This document shows, piece after piece, positions 7,601 to 13,499 of a DNA stretch of 13,499 nt. The DNA comes from an uncultured Clostridia bacterium. Its GTDB lineage: Bacteria; Bacillota; Clostridia; Christensenellales; DTU072. The stretch lies in contig CALVOD010000025.1 in NCBI GenBank assembly GCA_944350065.1, positions 1-13,499 of the forward strand. Reading direction: 5' to 3'. A program made the translations under genes and the position numbers. The first letter of the stretch is position 1; each line of letters starts with the position of its first letter. A model generated the notes under the pieces. It saw only the letters and a program-made list of their open reading frames with translations, was not told the origin of the DNA and made no database searches.

Positions 7601-8043
7601 TAAAAGCCGTTTGCGACTATATCCGCGCCAACAACGAATGTTATTTTGACGACGAGATAATGAAGGCGATCACTTACGAGCCGCCCGCCCCCGAACCCGA
7701 AGTCAAAGTGAGCGCGCAAGAGGAGCGCGACGCCGATTTCGAACAGTTATTGAGAGTTATATTGAAATCGTTCATACTTTCGGGCAGAGCGTCCGTGTCG
7801 AGCGCGCAGGCTTCGCACCACGTCGGTTACATTAAAGCGCGCAAGCTCGTGGACGCTATGGCGGAGAGAGGATTTTTAAGCCAGGGCGACGGCGCCAAAC
7901 CTAGAGACATCATGATTACGATGGATCAATATTACGAAATATTCGGCAAAGACGCCGACGCGGAGGGCGCTCCCACGATCAACGACGTGGGCGGCGGAGA
8001 TTATGACGGGGAGGACGATACAGATGGCGACGATTATACATGA
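4660..8043 (+). CDS. ftsK: FtsK/SpoIIIE DNA translocase
   Basis: This membrane-anchored ATPase pumps double-stranded DNA at the division septum for chromosome segregation, or into a forespore if the organism sporulates. It has 1127 residues. Four to five membrane segments (about 15-34, 40-63, 75-95, 112-128, 133-155) are followed by a very long, probably disordered linker (about 160-615). The motor's alpha domain begins near Y620. The RecA-like beta domain contains Walker A GATGTGKS (767-774), Walker B IVLIIDE ending at D876-E877, and IIATQRP after it. The C-terminal gamma winged helix (about 1025-1098) has VGYIKARKLVDAMAERG and KPRDIMIT, matching the domain that reads KOPS/SRS polarity sites. 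An acidic Gly-Asp-rich tail follows. Length is above the usual 750-900 of Bacillota because of the linker. Its last 20 bases overlap the next gene. Confidence 0.96.
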   Translation: MLRKPVTKNTAKRKALCYTLLGLAALTVLLLVFSGGRRFVYGVFGYAVYAYIPATVLLSLLLLSGRSPDISASRTALYISVFFMLVLTLHIGLGADLVDSGSYIPDTYAANTVGGVLMGLPAALLRLIFPNFTFMLVTSFVITAILLFAAIYPFIANLGRGKSSFKDKAARKSAETLAPAAKNESARIEGAFAEDARRAGYTRDDSVVNVTGAGENYFGALLGEEERERKRAGRSADVLFGNADPRTSDRSPVYDYSTLRALGEENGFDTVYTNQGRARMLEESLAPKSADEEYAERYGGGKLDDNYAATRARSDDHTSQFVPKMPVEQDPYGYDESSPSRPSAYGGYDDGRSATRAPQYGGYGERSAYDTGREYRDDRDRTSTYGGNGEYGGAQSAPARPSRRADETSAARPTVPEREMTAFEKLYSNPISVLPVEEDEPQVRKPASVPVTPAPAAKASQYPQYDAAATQPAAREERGSRPAMDRNAMLEYLNKPLTAEEYAGMDITRPVKGDEIYPDDAGAADYEPEPEPEVKPAPVAVKPAPAERAGGSFADVPKAPPVAEPRAPREKKPVYQSEAMRKEKAPELPVGGASGVEQSGLFPDAPKKPYVPKPYKAPGYELLRDYGNAGEDFPPDYQAVKEKIDITMQEFNVPAEVVTAKRGPTFTMYYLKLGPGYKINKVTALKENLKMRLRVKNLRIQAPIEGEDAFGIELPNAKRDTVGLKSILCTKEFNESDKGVRVALGKTFDGKPYVADLAKMPHLLVAGATGTGKSVFLNAVIVSILYKYSPEDVRMIMIDPKRVEMSVYRGLPNLLIKETVKESRHAVNVLKWLTEEMDRRYAFFEQIGCSNIDQYNDLYRDKSKEPKMQRIVLIIDEMADLMIKSKNNSVEENIVRIAQLARACGIHMIIATQRPTVQVITGLIKSNILHRVAFTVKSNTDSRVIMDDGGAEELLGMGDMLYSFPANLVRLQGAMIDIAEIKAVCDYIRANNECYFDDEIMKAITYEPPAPEPEVKVSAQEERDADFEQLLRVILKSFILSGRASVSSAQASHHVGYIKARKLVDAMAERGFLSQGDGAKPRDIMITMDQYYEIFGKDADAEGAPTINDVGGGDYDGEDDTDGDDYT
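5650..5840 (+). repeat. Tyr-Gly-Gly repeat tract in the FtsK linker
   Basis: TACGGCGG-type units recur at irregular spacing and encode PYGYDE, AYGGYDDG, QYGGYGE and TYGGNGEYGG (residues about 331-394), mixed with Arg and Asp. This low-complexity Tyr/Gly/Arg/Asp tract is followed by a Pro/Ala/Glu/Lys tract (about 525-550). Both fit a flexible linker. Confidence 0.7.
8010..8015 (+). promoter_or_regulatory. Ribosome binding site of the FtsK-like gene, inside ftsK
   Basis: GGAGGA, the strong part of GGGGAGGA, lies eight bases before ATG 8024 and within the last codons of ftsK. It selects 8024 over the upstream in-frame ATG at 8003, which would put this site inside the gene, and it indicates translational coupling with ftsK. 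Confidence 0.7.
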
Positions 8044-8803
8044 TCGCAGTATTTTCAGCGAAAGACCGACAGAAGGCGTAACGGGGACGTATTGCCTCGG
8101 GACCGCCGACGGCGAAAGCGCGTACGCGCCCGTTATCGGGGATAAGGTTAAGAGTCTTTTCGTAACCGGGAAAGAGCGCCGCTCGCGCGATGCGGTGCTG
8201 CGTTCGGTGCTCGCGGGCATAGCGAGCGCGTACGGCGCTGGCGAAGCGGAAGTGGCTATAGCGGAGCGCGCAGGAAGCGTGAATTCTCTCGGAGCCTTCG
8301 GAAAAGTGAGCATAGTCAAGGACTATCGCGCCTGCGCGGACGGCGCGTCCGTAGCGGAGCTCGTGAACGCCGCGTACGACGAAACGTTCAGGCGTATGGA
8401 TATCTTGCGCCGTGCCTGCGCGTTAAACGTGAACGACTACAATTCGAGCGGATCGGGGACTATGGGTAAATATTTCCTCGTAATATCCGACAACGACGAA
8501 GACGCCGACGAATTTATAGAAAAACTCACATATATAGCGTATATAGGCGCGGCGGCGGGAGTATACGTCGTTTACGCTTCGCCCGCAAAGGCTTCCGTGG
8601 AAGAAACGGCGTTCGCTGCGAAAGTACATTTTGTCGTGAGCGCGAAGGGCGGTATTTATAAGAGCTCGGACAAACTCGACGAAGGCGAACTTATATTCTA
8701 CGGCGGAGGGAAAGAGATCGAACGTCTCGGAGCGATAGAGTATACCGACGAAGAACTCGAAGCCTTCGCGGGTTACCTCAAAGAAAACGAAATAAGAGGG
8801 TAA
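8024..8803 (+). CDS. Degenerate FtsK motor-domain paralogue (predicted pseudo-ATPase)
   Basis: The protein has 259 residues, no membrane segment, and no function I recognise directly. Compared with the ftsK product just upstream, residues 19-252 follow FtsK 739-988 in order. LGTADGESAYAPVI matches LGKTFDGKPYVADL. LFVTGKERRSRD (45-56) matches LLVAGATGTGKS without gaps. RRMDILRRACALNVNDYN matches RRYAFFEQIGCSNIDQYN. KYFLVISDNDED (149-160) matches RIVLIIDEMADL. AAGVYVVYAS matches ACGIHMIIAT. RLGAIEYTDEELEAFAGYL (234-252) matches RLQGAMIDIAEIKAVCDYI. The Walker A Lys-Ser is replaced by R55-D56 and the Walker B Asp-Glu by S155-D156, so ATP hydrolysis is unlikely. Alpha, gamma and membrane parts are absent. 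The gene overlaps ftsK by 20 bases. I infer a duplication-derived partner or regulator of FtsK. The reading frame is secure; the homology is read by eye. Confidence 0.8.
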   Translation: MATIIHDRSIFSERPTEGVTGTYCLGTADGESAYAPVIGDKVKSLFVTGKERRSRDAVLRSVLAGIASAYGAGEAEVAIAERAGSVNSLGAFGKVSIVKDYRACADGASVAELVNAAYDETFRRMDILRRACALNVNDYNSSGSGTMGKYFLVISDNDEDADEFIEKLTYIAYIGAAAGVYVVYASPAKASVEETAFAAKVHFVVSAKGGIYKSSDKLDEGELIFYGGGKEIERLGAIEYTDEELEAFAGYLKENEIRG

Positions 8804-8815
8804 GGAAGGCGTACA

Positions 8816-10180
8816 ATGGCGGTAACAGGCGCGAAAAGCGGGGGAAAACCTACTGTCGGAATGGTGTCGCTCGGATGCGACAAGAACCGCGTGGACACGG
8901 AGAACGTGCTCGCGTCTCTCGAGGCTGCGGGCTACGACGTAGTACAGAACGCGAGCGAAGCCGACGTATTGATGGTCAACACCTGCGCGTTTATAACCCC
9001 GGCGATACGCGAGAGCATAGACACCGTGCTCGAGCTTGCCGCCGAAAAGGCGTCGCGTAAAAACGTAAAACTCATGGTGCTTGGATGCTTTACGGAGAGA
9101 TTCGCGCGCGAAACGGCTGCGGATCTTCCCGAGGTGGACGCGTTTGTGGGTATCAACTGTTATCACAGGATAGCGGAGATAACGGACGCTGTAAGAGTGG
9201 GAACAGCGGAGAAAATTTATATTGAAAAAACTTTCACTCCCTATAAGCGCGAACGCGTGCTGACCACTCCCGCTCATTACGCCTATCTCAAGATAGCAGA
9301 CGGGTGCGACAATTTCTGTACGTATTGCACCATTCCGTACATTCGCGGCAGGTACCGTTCTTATCCGATAGAGGAGCTCGTCGCAGAAGCGGAGCGCCTT
9401 AAAGCGGAAGGAGTAAAGGAACTTATACTTGTGGCGCAGGACACCACGAGATACGGCAAAGATCTGTACGGGGAGTATTCGCTCAAGCGTCTGCTTGCGG
9501 AGCTGCTTAAAATAGGTTTCTGGAAGATAAGGATAATGTACGCTTACCCGGAGCTCGTGGACGACGGGCTGATAGAAACGATAGCGCGCGAAAAGGGTAT
9601 CGCGAAATATATAGACATACCGCTGCAGCACGTCAGCGACGGGGTGCTCAAGAGAATGAACCGTCATACCGACGGGGACGAGGTGCGGAGACTGATAAGC
9701 AGGATAGAAGCTGTCGGAGCGGATATCGCGATACGTTCCACATTTATAGTGGGGTTCCCGGGCGAAAGCGAAAAGGATTTTACGGAGCTCGAGGAATTCA
9801 TCAAAGAGGGCAGAATAACTTACGCCGGCTTTTTCGCATACTCGAGGGAGGCCGGCACGCCCGCATACAAGATGACGCCGAGGGTGCTTTATAAGGAGCG
9901 CAAACGGCGTGAAAAAACTTTGTCGCGCGCTCAATGCGCCGTCGTGGAAGCCGCTCACGCTAAATATCTCGGCAAAGAAGTCGAAGTCGTTTACGAGGGC
10001 ATAGACTACGCGAAAAACAAATTCTACGGCAGAACGGAAAGGAACGCTCCCGAGATAGACACGAAGGTATATTTTACTTCCGATTTTCCTCTCGACGTGG
10101 GCGAAATATATAAAGTCAAGATTACGAAGACGGGTTTCAATCTGTTCGGCGAAACCGTAGCGGAGGCGGATAATGGATAA
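8816..10180 (+). CDS. rimO: Ribosomal protein S12 methylthiotransferase RimO
   Basis: This radical-SAM enzyme adds a methylthio group to the conserved Asp of ribosomal protein S12. The 454 residues contain the three family parts. The N-terminal UPF0004 domain has its cluster cysteines C21 (SLGCDKNRVDTE), C57 (VNTCAF) and C91 (LGCF). The radical-SAM core has C164-x3-C168-x2-C171 (CDNFCTYC), then YIDIPLQH and STFIVGFPGE. A C-terminal TRAM domain (about 385-450) has VEVVYEGIDY. The SLGCxKNxVDxE and NTCAFIxxAxxESI patterns point to RimO rather than the tRNA enzyme MiaB. Start: ATG 8816, with AAGGAAGG (8802-8809) six bases upstream, 12 bases after the preceding stop. The 3' end overlaps pncC by 8 bases. 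It carries a short Gly/Lys-rich N-terminal extension of about 12 residues. Confidence 0.96.
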   Translation: MAVTGAKSGGKPTVGMVSLGCDKNRVDTENVLASLEAAGYDVVQNASEADVLMVNTCAFITPAIRESIDTVLELAAEKASRKNVKLMVLGCFTERFARETAADLPEVDAFVGINCYHRIAEITDAVRVGTAEKIYIEKTFTPYKRERVLTTPAHYAYLKIADGCDNFCTYCTIPYIRGRYRSYPIEELVAEAERLKAEGVKELILVAQDTTRYGKDLYGEYSLKRLLAELLKIGFWKIRIMYAYPELVDDGLIETIAREKGIAKYIDIPLQHVSDGVLKRMNRHTDGDEVRRLISRIEAVGADIAIRSTFIVGFPGESEKDFTELEEFIKEGRITYAGFFAYSREAGTPAYKMTPRVLYKERKRREKTLSRAQCAVVEAAHAKYLGKEVEVVYEGIDYAKNKFYGRTERNAPEIDTKVYFTSDFPLDVGEIYKVKITKTGFNLFGETVAEADNG

Positions 10181-10841
10181 ATTCTGGCGTATGTGTTGTA
10201 CCGCGAGCGAAGTGGAAGATCGCCTTCAGCGCGATCATCCTTATCTGACCGAATATGAAATAGCCGGCAAAGGATGCGATCTCGCGGTGACTTTCGAGGG
10301 CATAAGCGCGGACGAATGCGATATGCTTTACGACACGTTCAGCGACGTCATATACGGCGACGACGAACGCAACCTCGCGGCTACGCTCGTGAGCGAACTT
10401 GCGGAACGCGGCTTACGGCTTGCCACGGCGGAATCGCTTACCGGCGGAATGGTGGCGTCTTCGATAGTGGACGTGGCGGGCTGTTCGGAAGTTTTCTACG
10501 GAGGAGTTGTGGCGTACAGCGAGCACGCGAAGATGGATAAGCTCGGCGTATGCGAGGACACGCTATTGTATTGTACCGCCGTGAGCGGCGAAACCGCGGT
10601 GGAGATGGCGACGGGGCTTCTGGACGAAAACGTCGATATCGGGATATCCACAACCGGGATTGCGGGACCCGGAGGCGGCACTTTGGATAAACCGGTGGGG
10701 CTCGTTTACATAGCGGTCACGGACGAGGAACACACCAACGTATACGAACACCGTTTCTCGGGTTCGAGGCAGGAGATAAGGCGGCAAGCCAAAGATTGCG
10801 CGCTGTTTTACGCGCTCAAGCATTTGCAGCTGTATTATTGA
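10173..10841 (+). CDS. pncC: CinA C-terminal-type nicotinamide-nucleotide amidase with KH-like N-terminus
   Basis: Residues about 67-220 form the CinA C-terminal amidase domain, with TAESLTGG (85-92), YGGVVAYS (109-116) and TGIAGPGGG (161-169). Relatives (PncC) hydrolyse nicotinamide mononucleotide to nicotinate mononucleotide in NAD recycling. At 222 residues it is longer than a stand-alone PncC (about 160) and shorter than full CinA (about 410). Residues 1-66, ending in VIYGDDERNLAATLVSELAERG, resemble the KH-like middle segment that precedes the amidase in CinA, while the N-terminal molybdopterin-binding-like domain is absent. Start: ATG 10173 overlaps the rimO stop, with GGAGG (10162-10166) six bases upstream. 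It lies 29 bases before recA, the classic cinA-recA pairing tied to competence in streptococci; no competence role is shown here. Confidence 0.92.
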   Translation: MDKFWRMCCTASEVEDRLQRDHPYLTEYEIAGKGCDLAVTFEGISADECDMLYDTFSDVIYGDDERNLAATLVSELAERGLRLATAESLTGGMVASSIVDVAGCSEVFYGGVVAYSEHAKMDKLGVCEDTLLYCTAVSGETAVEMATGLLDENVDIGISTTGIAGPGGGTLDKPVGLVYIAVTDEEHTNVYEHRFSGSRQEIRRQAKDCALFYALKHLQLYY

Positions 10842-10870
10842 TAAATATATCGAAAGTAAAGGAGTAAGCA

Positions 10871-11851
10871 ATGGACGACAAGAAGAGAAAATCTCTGGAA
10901 GAAGTGCTCGCGCATATCGAAAAGAATTTCGGCAAAGGCTCTATAATGAATATGGACGGCACGAACAAAGTCAAAGTGGACGTAATACCCACCGGTTGTC
11001 TCGCGCTCGATCAGGCGCTCGGGATAGGGGGACTGCCGCGCGGAAGGATAATAGAGATATACGGACCTGAGTCTTCGGGTAAGACGACGCTCGCGTTACA
11101 CGCGGCGGCGGAGGCGCAGAAGCTCGGCGGTATCGTAGCGTTTATCGACGCGGAGCATGCTTTGGATCCCGTATATGCCGGTAATCTCGGAGTGGATCTC
11201 GCGCAGTTATACGTATCCCAGCCCGACGACGGCGAGCAGGCGCTCGCGATAGCGGAGGAGCTGGCGAGGAGCGGAAGCATCGATCTTATCGTAGTCGACT
11301 CCGTGGCGGCGCTCACGCCGAAAGCGGAGATAGACGGCGAGATGGGAGACTCGGTTGTAGGCATGCAGGCGAGGCTTATGTCGCAGGCGATGCGCAAGCT
11401 CAATCCCGCGATAGCCAAGACCAACACCTGTATAATATTCATCAACCAGCTTCGCGAAAAGATAGGCGTGATGTTCGGAAATCCCGAGACCACTACGGGC
11501 GGCAAAGCGCTTAAATTCTACGCGAGCATCCGTCTCGACGTGCGCAAAGTGGACATGGTGAAGGACGGCAGCAACGTCATAGGCAATCGCACCAAGGTCA
11601 AAATAGTCAAGAACAAGCTCGCGCCTCCTTTCAGAATAGCTGAATTCGACATTATCTTCGGAGAAGGCATATCTTCTTACGGCGTGATCCTCGATATGGC
11701 GGTAAACGCGGGCATGATAGTAAAATCGGGCTCGTGGTTCAGCTACGAAGGCGAGAAGATAGGACAGGGCAGAGAGAAGGCGATAGAATATCTTCGTCAA
11801 AATCCCGACGTCGCCGGTAACCTGGAGAGCCGTTTAAGGGAAACCTTTTGA
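10871..11851 (+). CDS. recA: RecA recombinase
   Basis: This is the ATP-dependent DNA strand-exchange protein for recombination and repair, and co-protease for LexA where present. Visible landmarks: the N-terminal helix with [11 protein letters not shown] (16-26); Walker A GPESSGKT (65-72); IDAEHALDP; Walker [11 protein letters not shown]; the L1 region around [14 protein letters not shown]; and L2 with [22 protein letters not shown]. The 326 residues end in LESRLRETF, so the acidic C-terminal tail of E. coli-type RecA (353 residues) is missing. Start: ATG 10871 with AAAGGAG (10858-10864) six bases upstream. No well-spaced promoter and no Bacillus-type LexA box was found in the 29-base gap or just before it, so transcription from upstream is likely. 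No terminator hairpin was found after it. Confidence 0.99.
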   Translation: MDDKKRKSLEEVLAHIEKNFGKGSIMNMDGTNKVKVDVIPTGCLALDQALGIGGLPRGRIIEIYGPESSGKTTLALHAAAEAQKLGGIVAFIDAEHALDPVYAGNLGVDLAQLYVSQPDDGEQALAIAEELARSGSIDLIVVDSVAALTPKAEIDGEMGDSVVGMQARLMSQAMRKLNPAIAKTNTCIIFINQLREKIGVMFGNPETTTGGKALKFYASIRLDVRKVDMVKDGSNVIGNRTKVKIVKNKLAPPFRIAEFDIIFGEGISSYGVILDMAVNAGMIVKSGSWFSYEGEKIGQGREKAIEYLRQNPDVAGNLESRLRETF

Positions 11852-11893
11852 GCGAAGCGTCCGCAAACAACGCGCATACGGGTAATTAAAATA

Positions 11894-11922
11894 TTGACAA
11901 TTACTTAAACTTAATATATAAT
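11894..11922 (+). promoter_or_regulatory. Consensus sigma-A promoter of rny
   Basis: A perfect TTGACA (11894-11899) and a perfect TATAAT (11917-11922) are separated by the optimal 17 bases. The start would be near 11929, giving a leader of about 69 bases. It is the strongest promoter in the window and makes rny independent of the recA operon. Confidence 0.88.
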
Positions 11923-11986
11923 AGCATTTGGTGAATATTCGGTAGCGAACGACCGCATATATACACGCGAAATTTCAAAACTAAAT

Positions 11987-11992
11987 AGGAGG
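11987..11992 (+). promoter_or_regulatory. Strong ribosome binding site of rny
   Basis: AGGAGG, in the context TAGGAGGT, lies five bases before ATG 11998. It favours this start over the next in-frame ATG at 12016. Confidence 0.8.
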
Positions 11993-11997
11993 TTAAA

Positions 11998-13499
11998 ATG
12001 TTAGGCAGTCATTTAATGCTTTCTGCCATCGACACTTGGGTAGTTGTCGTGATAACTCTCTTTCCCGCATTGATAGCGGGCGCCGCGGCAGGTTTTTTCG
12101 TATACAGAGCGGTGTTGAAGAAGAAGCAGACCGACGCGGAAACCGAGTTTGCAAGGGTCATAGAGGAGGCGAAGCTGGAAGCTAAGACTTTACGCAAAGA
12201 CGCTTTGCTCGAGGCAAAAGAGGAGCAGATCAGACTGCGCAACGAGTTCGAGAAAGAATCGAAAGACAGACGATCCGAAATGCAGAGACAGGAAGCCCGC
12301 CTTAACCAGAAGGAGGATTCCATCAACAAGAAGGAGGACGCGCTCGACAAGAAACTGGAGAACGTGGAGCGTATCCGCAAAGAACTGGAGAACAAGGAAC
12401 TCAAGCTCAAGGAAATCGAGGAGGAGATGCAGAATCACAGCGAAAGGATGCTGCAGGAACTCGAGAAGGTGAGCGAGATGAGCAGAGAGGAAGCAAAGGA
12501 CCTCATAATCCGTCAGATGGAGGACGAAGCGAAGCGCGACGCGGTACAAATAGTCAAGGCGATAGAGAAGGAAGCCAAGGACGAAGGTGAGCGCAAAGCG
12601 AAGAACATCATCGCGCTCGCGATCCAGCGCTGCGCCGTGGATCAGGCGTCGGAGGCGACGATATCTACGGTGGAACTTCCCAACGAAGACATGAAGGGAA
12701 GGATAATCGGCAGAGTGGGCAGGAACATCAAAGCCCTCGAGAGCGCGACGGGCGTGGATATCATCATAGACGATACTCCCGACGTGGTGACGCTTACGGC
12801 GTTCGACCCGGTACGCAGGGAGATAGCGAGGCTTACTCTACAGAAACTGATAGCCGACGGAAGGATACACCCGGGCAGGATAGAGGAAGTTGCCGACCGC
12901 GTAAGACGCGATATGGACGCCACCATCAAGGAAGCCGGCGAGAGCGCGGTATTCGACGCGGGCGTGTACGGGATACATCCGGAGCTCGTCAAACTGCTCG
13001 GCAGGATGAAATTCCGTACCAGTTACGGACAAAACGTACTCAAGCATTCGCTCGAAGTGAGCTATATTGCGGGGTTACTCGCAGCGGAGCTCGGAGCCGA
13101 CGAGAAGCTGTGTAAGCGTGCGGGATTACTGCACGACCTCGGCAAATCCATCGACCACGAATACGAAGGCACACACGTACAGATAGGCGTGGAGCTTGCG
13201 CGCAAATACAAGGAATCGGAGAGAGTTATTCATTGTATCGCGGCGCACCACGGCGACGTGGAGGCGCAATCGGTCGAAGCGGTGCTCGTGCAGGCGGCGG
13301 ACGCCATCAGCGGCGCGCGTCCCGGAGCAAGGAGAGAGTCTCTCGAATTCTACGTCAAGAGATTGGAAAAATTGGAAAGTCTGGCAAACTCGTTCGCAGG
13401 AGTGGAGCAATCATTCGCCATACAGGCGGGCAGAGAGATAAGAGTTATCGTGAAGCCCGAGCAGGTAGACGACGCACAGACAGAATTTTTGGCTAAAGA
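11998..13499 (+). CDS. rny: Ribonuclease Y (C-terminus cut by window edge)
   Basis: RNase Y is the membrane-bound endoribonuclease that starts mRNA decay in many Bacillota. The visible 500 codons show the full family architecture. One N-terminal membrane segment (about 13-36) is followed by a long charged coiled coil (about 45-205) rich in Glu, Lys and Arg. A KH RNA-binding domain contains GRIIGRVGRNIKALE with GRVG at 238-241. An HD phosphohydrolase domain contains LLHDLGKSIDHE, with metal-binding H379-D380, then HHGDVEA and ADAISGARPGARRE. The frame is open at the edge, just past IVKPEQVDDAQTEFLAK; from the family's usual length about 30 residues are missing. It has its own consensus promoter and strong ribosome binding site. 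Position after recA matches Bacillus and clostridial order. Confidence 0.97.
   Translation, partial: MLGSHLMLSAIDTWVVVVITLFPALIAGAAAGFFVYRAVLKKKQTDAETEFARVIEEAKLEAKTLRKDALLEAKEEQIRLRNEFEKESKDRRSEMQRQEARLNQKEDSINKKEDALDKKLENVERIRKELENKELKLKEIEEEMQNHSERMLQELEKVSEMSREEAKDLIIRQMEDEAKRDAVQIVKAIEKEAKDEGERKAKNIIALAIQRCAVDQASEATISTVELPNEDMKGRIIGRVGRNIKALESATGVDIIIDDTPDVVTLTAFDPVRREIARLTLQKLIADGRIHPGRIEEVADRVRRDMDATIKEAGESAVFDAGVYGIHPELVKLLGRMKFRTSYGQNVLKHSLEVSYIAGLLAAELGADEKLCKRAGLLHDLGKSIDHEYEGTHVQIGVELARKYKESERVIHCIAAHHGDVEAQSVEAVLVQAADAISGARPGARRESLEFYVKRLEKLESLANSFAGVEQSFAIQAGREIRVIVKPEQVDDAQTEFLAK

Noticed and set aside
6526..7719. Minus-strand open frame of 397 codons opposite the ftsK motor
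   Set aside because: It mirrors the conserved FtsK motor domain, is His/Val/Phe/Tyr-rich as expected for reverse-read coding DNA, and has no start signals.
8003..8023. Earlier ATG at 8003 as the start of the FtsK-like gene
   Set aside because: It has no ribosome binding site at proper spacing and would place the strong GGAGGA site inside the gene; ATG 8024 fits better.
8423..9958. Minus-strand open frame of 511 codons opposite the FtsK-like gene and rimO
   Set aside because: It is antisense to rimO, whose cysteine motifs are unmistakable, and shows no domain of its own. Codon bias explains its length.
10745..10757. CGAACACCGTTTC, similar to a Bacillus LexA (SOS) box upstream of recA
   Set aside because: The half-sites are three bases apart rather than the required four, and the site lies about 115 bases upstream inside pncC coding sequence.
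10823..10851. TTTGCA-17-TATATC as a recA promoter
   Set aside because: Each hexamer matches only 4 of 6, and transcription would start within the recA ribosome binding site.
11845..11892. Programmed frameshift at the end of recA
   Set aside because: There is no classic slippery heptamer in the right phase and no downstream hairpin; kept only as a possible remnant of a tail.

Overview
The window looks like a chromosomal housekeeping region of a Bacillota (Firmicutes) bacterium, most likely from the Clostridia. The basis is gene content and order: an M16 protease of the YmxG/MlpA type, an FtsK/SpoIIIE translocase, rimO, a CinA-type amidase, recA and rny follow each other much as in the spoIIIE-ymf-cinA-recA-rny region of Bacillus and Clostridia. 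A single-chain glycyl-tRNA synthetase and a PdaB-like deacetylase also fit. The coding DNA is fairly GC-rich with many GCG/CGC codons, while the promoters sit in short AT-rich islands. A finer placement is not possible by eye. No tRNA, rRNA, CRISPR, insertion sequence or phage gene was seen.

Layout. (1) Positions 1-2351, minus strand: glyQS followed by a PAP2-family membrane phosphatase that runs off the left edge; the two are 9 bases apart and look co-transcribed. (2) 2352-2444: a 93-base AT-rich divergent promoter region. (3) 2445-3158, plus: a membrane-anchored, PdaB-like polysaccharide deacetylase homologue with altered catalytic motifs, followed by a probable terminator and an 18-base GC palindrome. 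(4) 3283-11851, plus: a promoter and a tightly packed run of six genes: M16 peptidase, ftsK, a degenerate FtsK-like protein, rimO, pncC (CinA C-terminal type) and recA. Gaps are 2 to 29 bases, and two pairs overlap. (5) 11894-13499, plus: a perfect consensus promoter and rny (RNase Y), cut by the right edge before its last few dozen codons.

The most notable item is the gene at 8024-8803. Its start codon lies inside the end of ftsK. Read against the ftsK product, its 259-residue protein aligns block by block with the RecA-like motor domain of FtsK (about residues 739-988), but both nucleotide-binding motifs are gone: the Walker A lysine and serine are replaced by Arg-Asp, and the Walker B Asp-Glu by Ser-Asp. 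It has neither the membrane domain, the alpha domain nor the DNA-reading gamma domain. This looks like a pseudo-ATPase derived from an FtsK duplication and translationally coupled to the intact translocase. It may be a regulator or non-catalytic partner of the pump; that role is inference.

As a set, the genes cover translation (glyQS, rimO), envelope chemistry (PAP2, deacetylase), chromosome segregation and recombination (ftsK and its partner, recA), NAD salvage (pncC) and mRNA turnover (rny). The pgsA and rodZ genes usually found between this FtsK/M16 block and cinA-recA in Bacillus are absent here.
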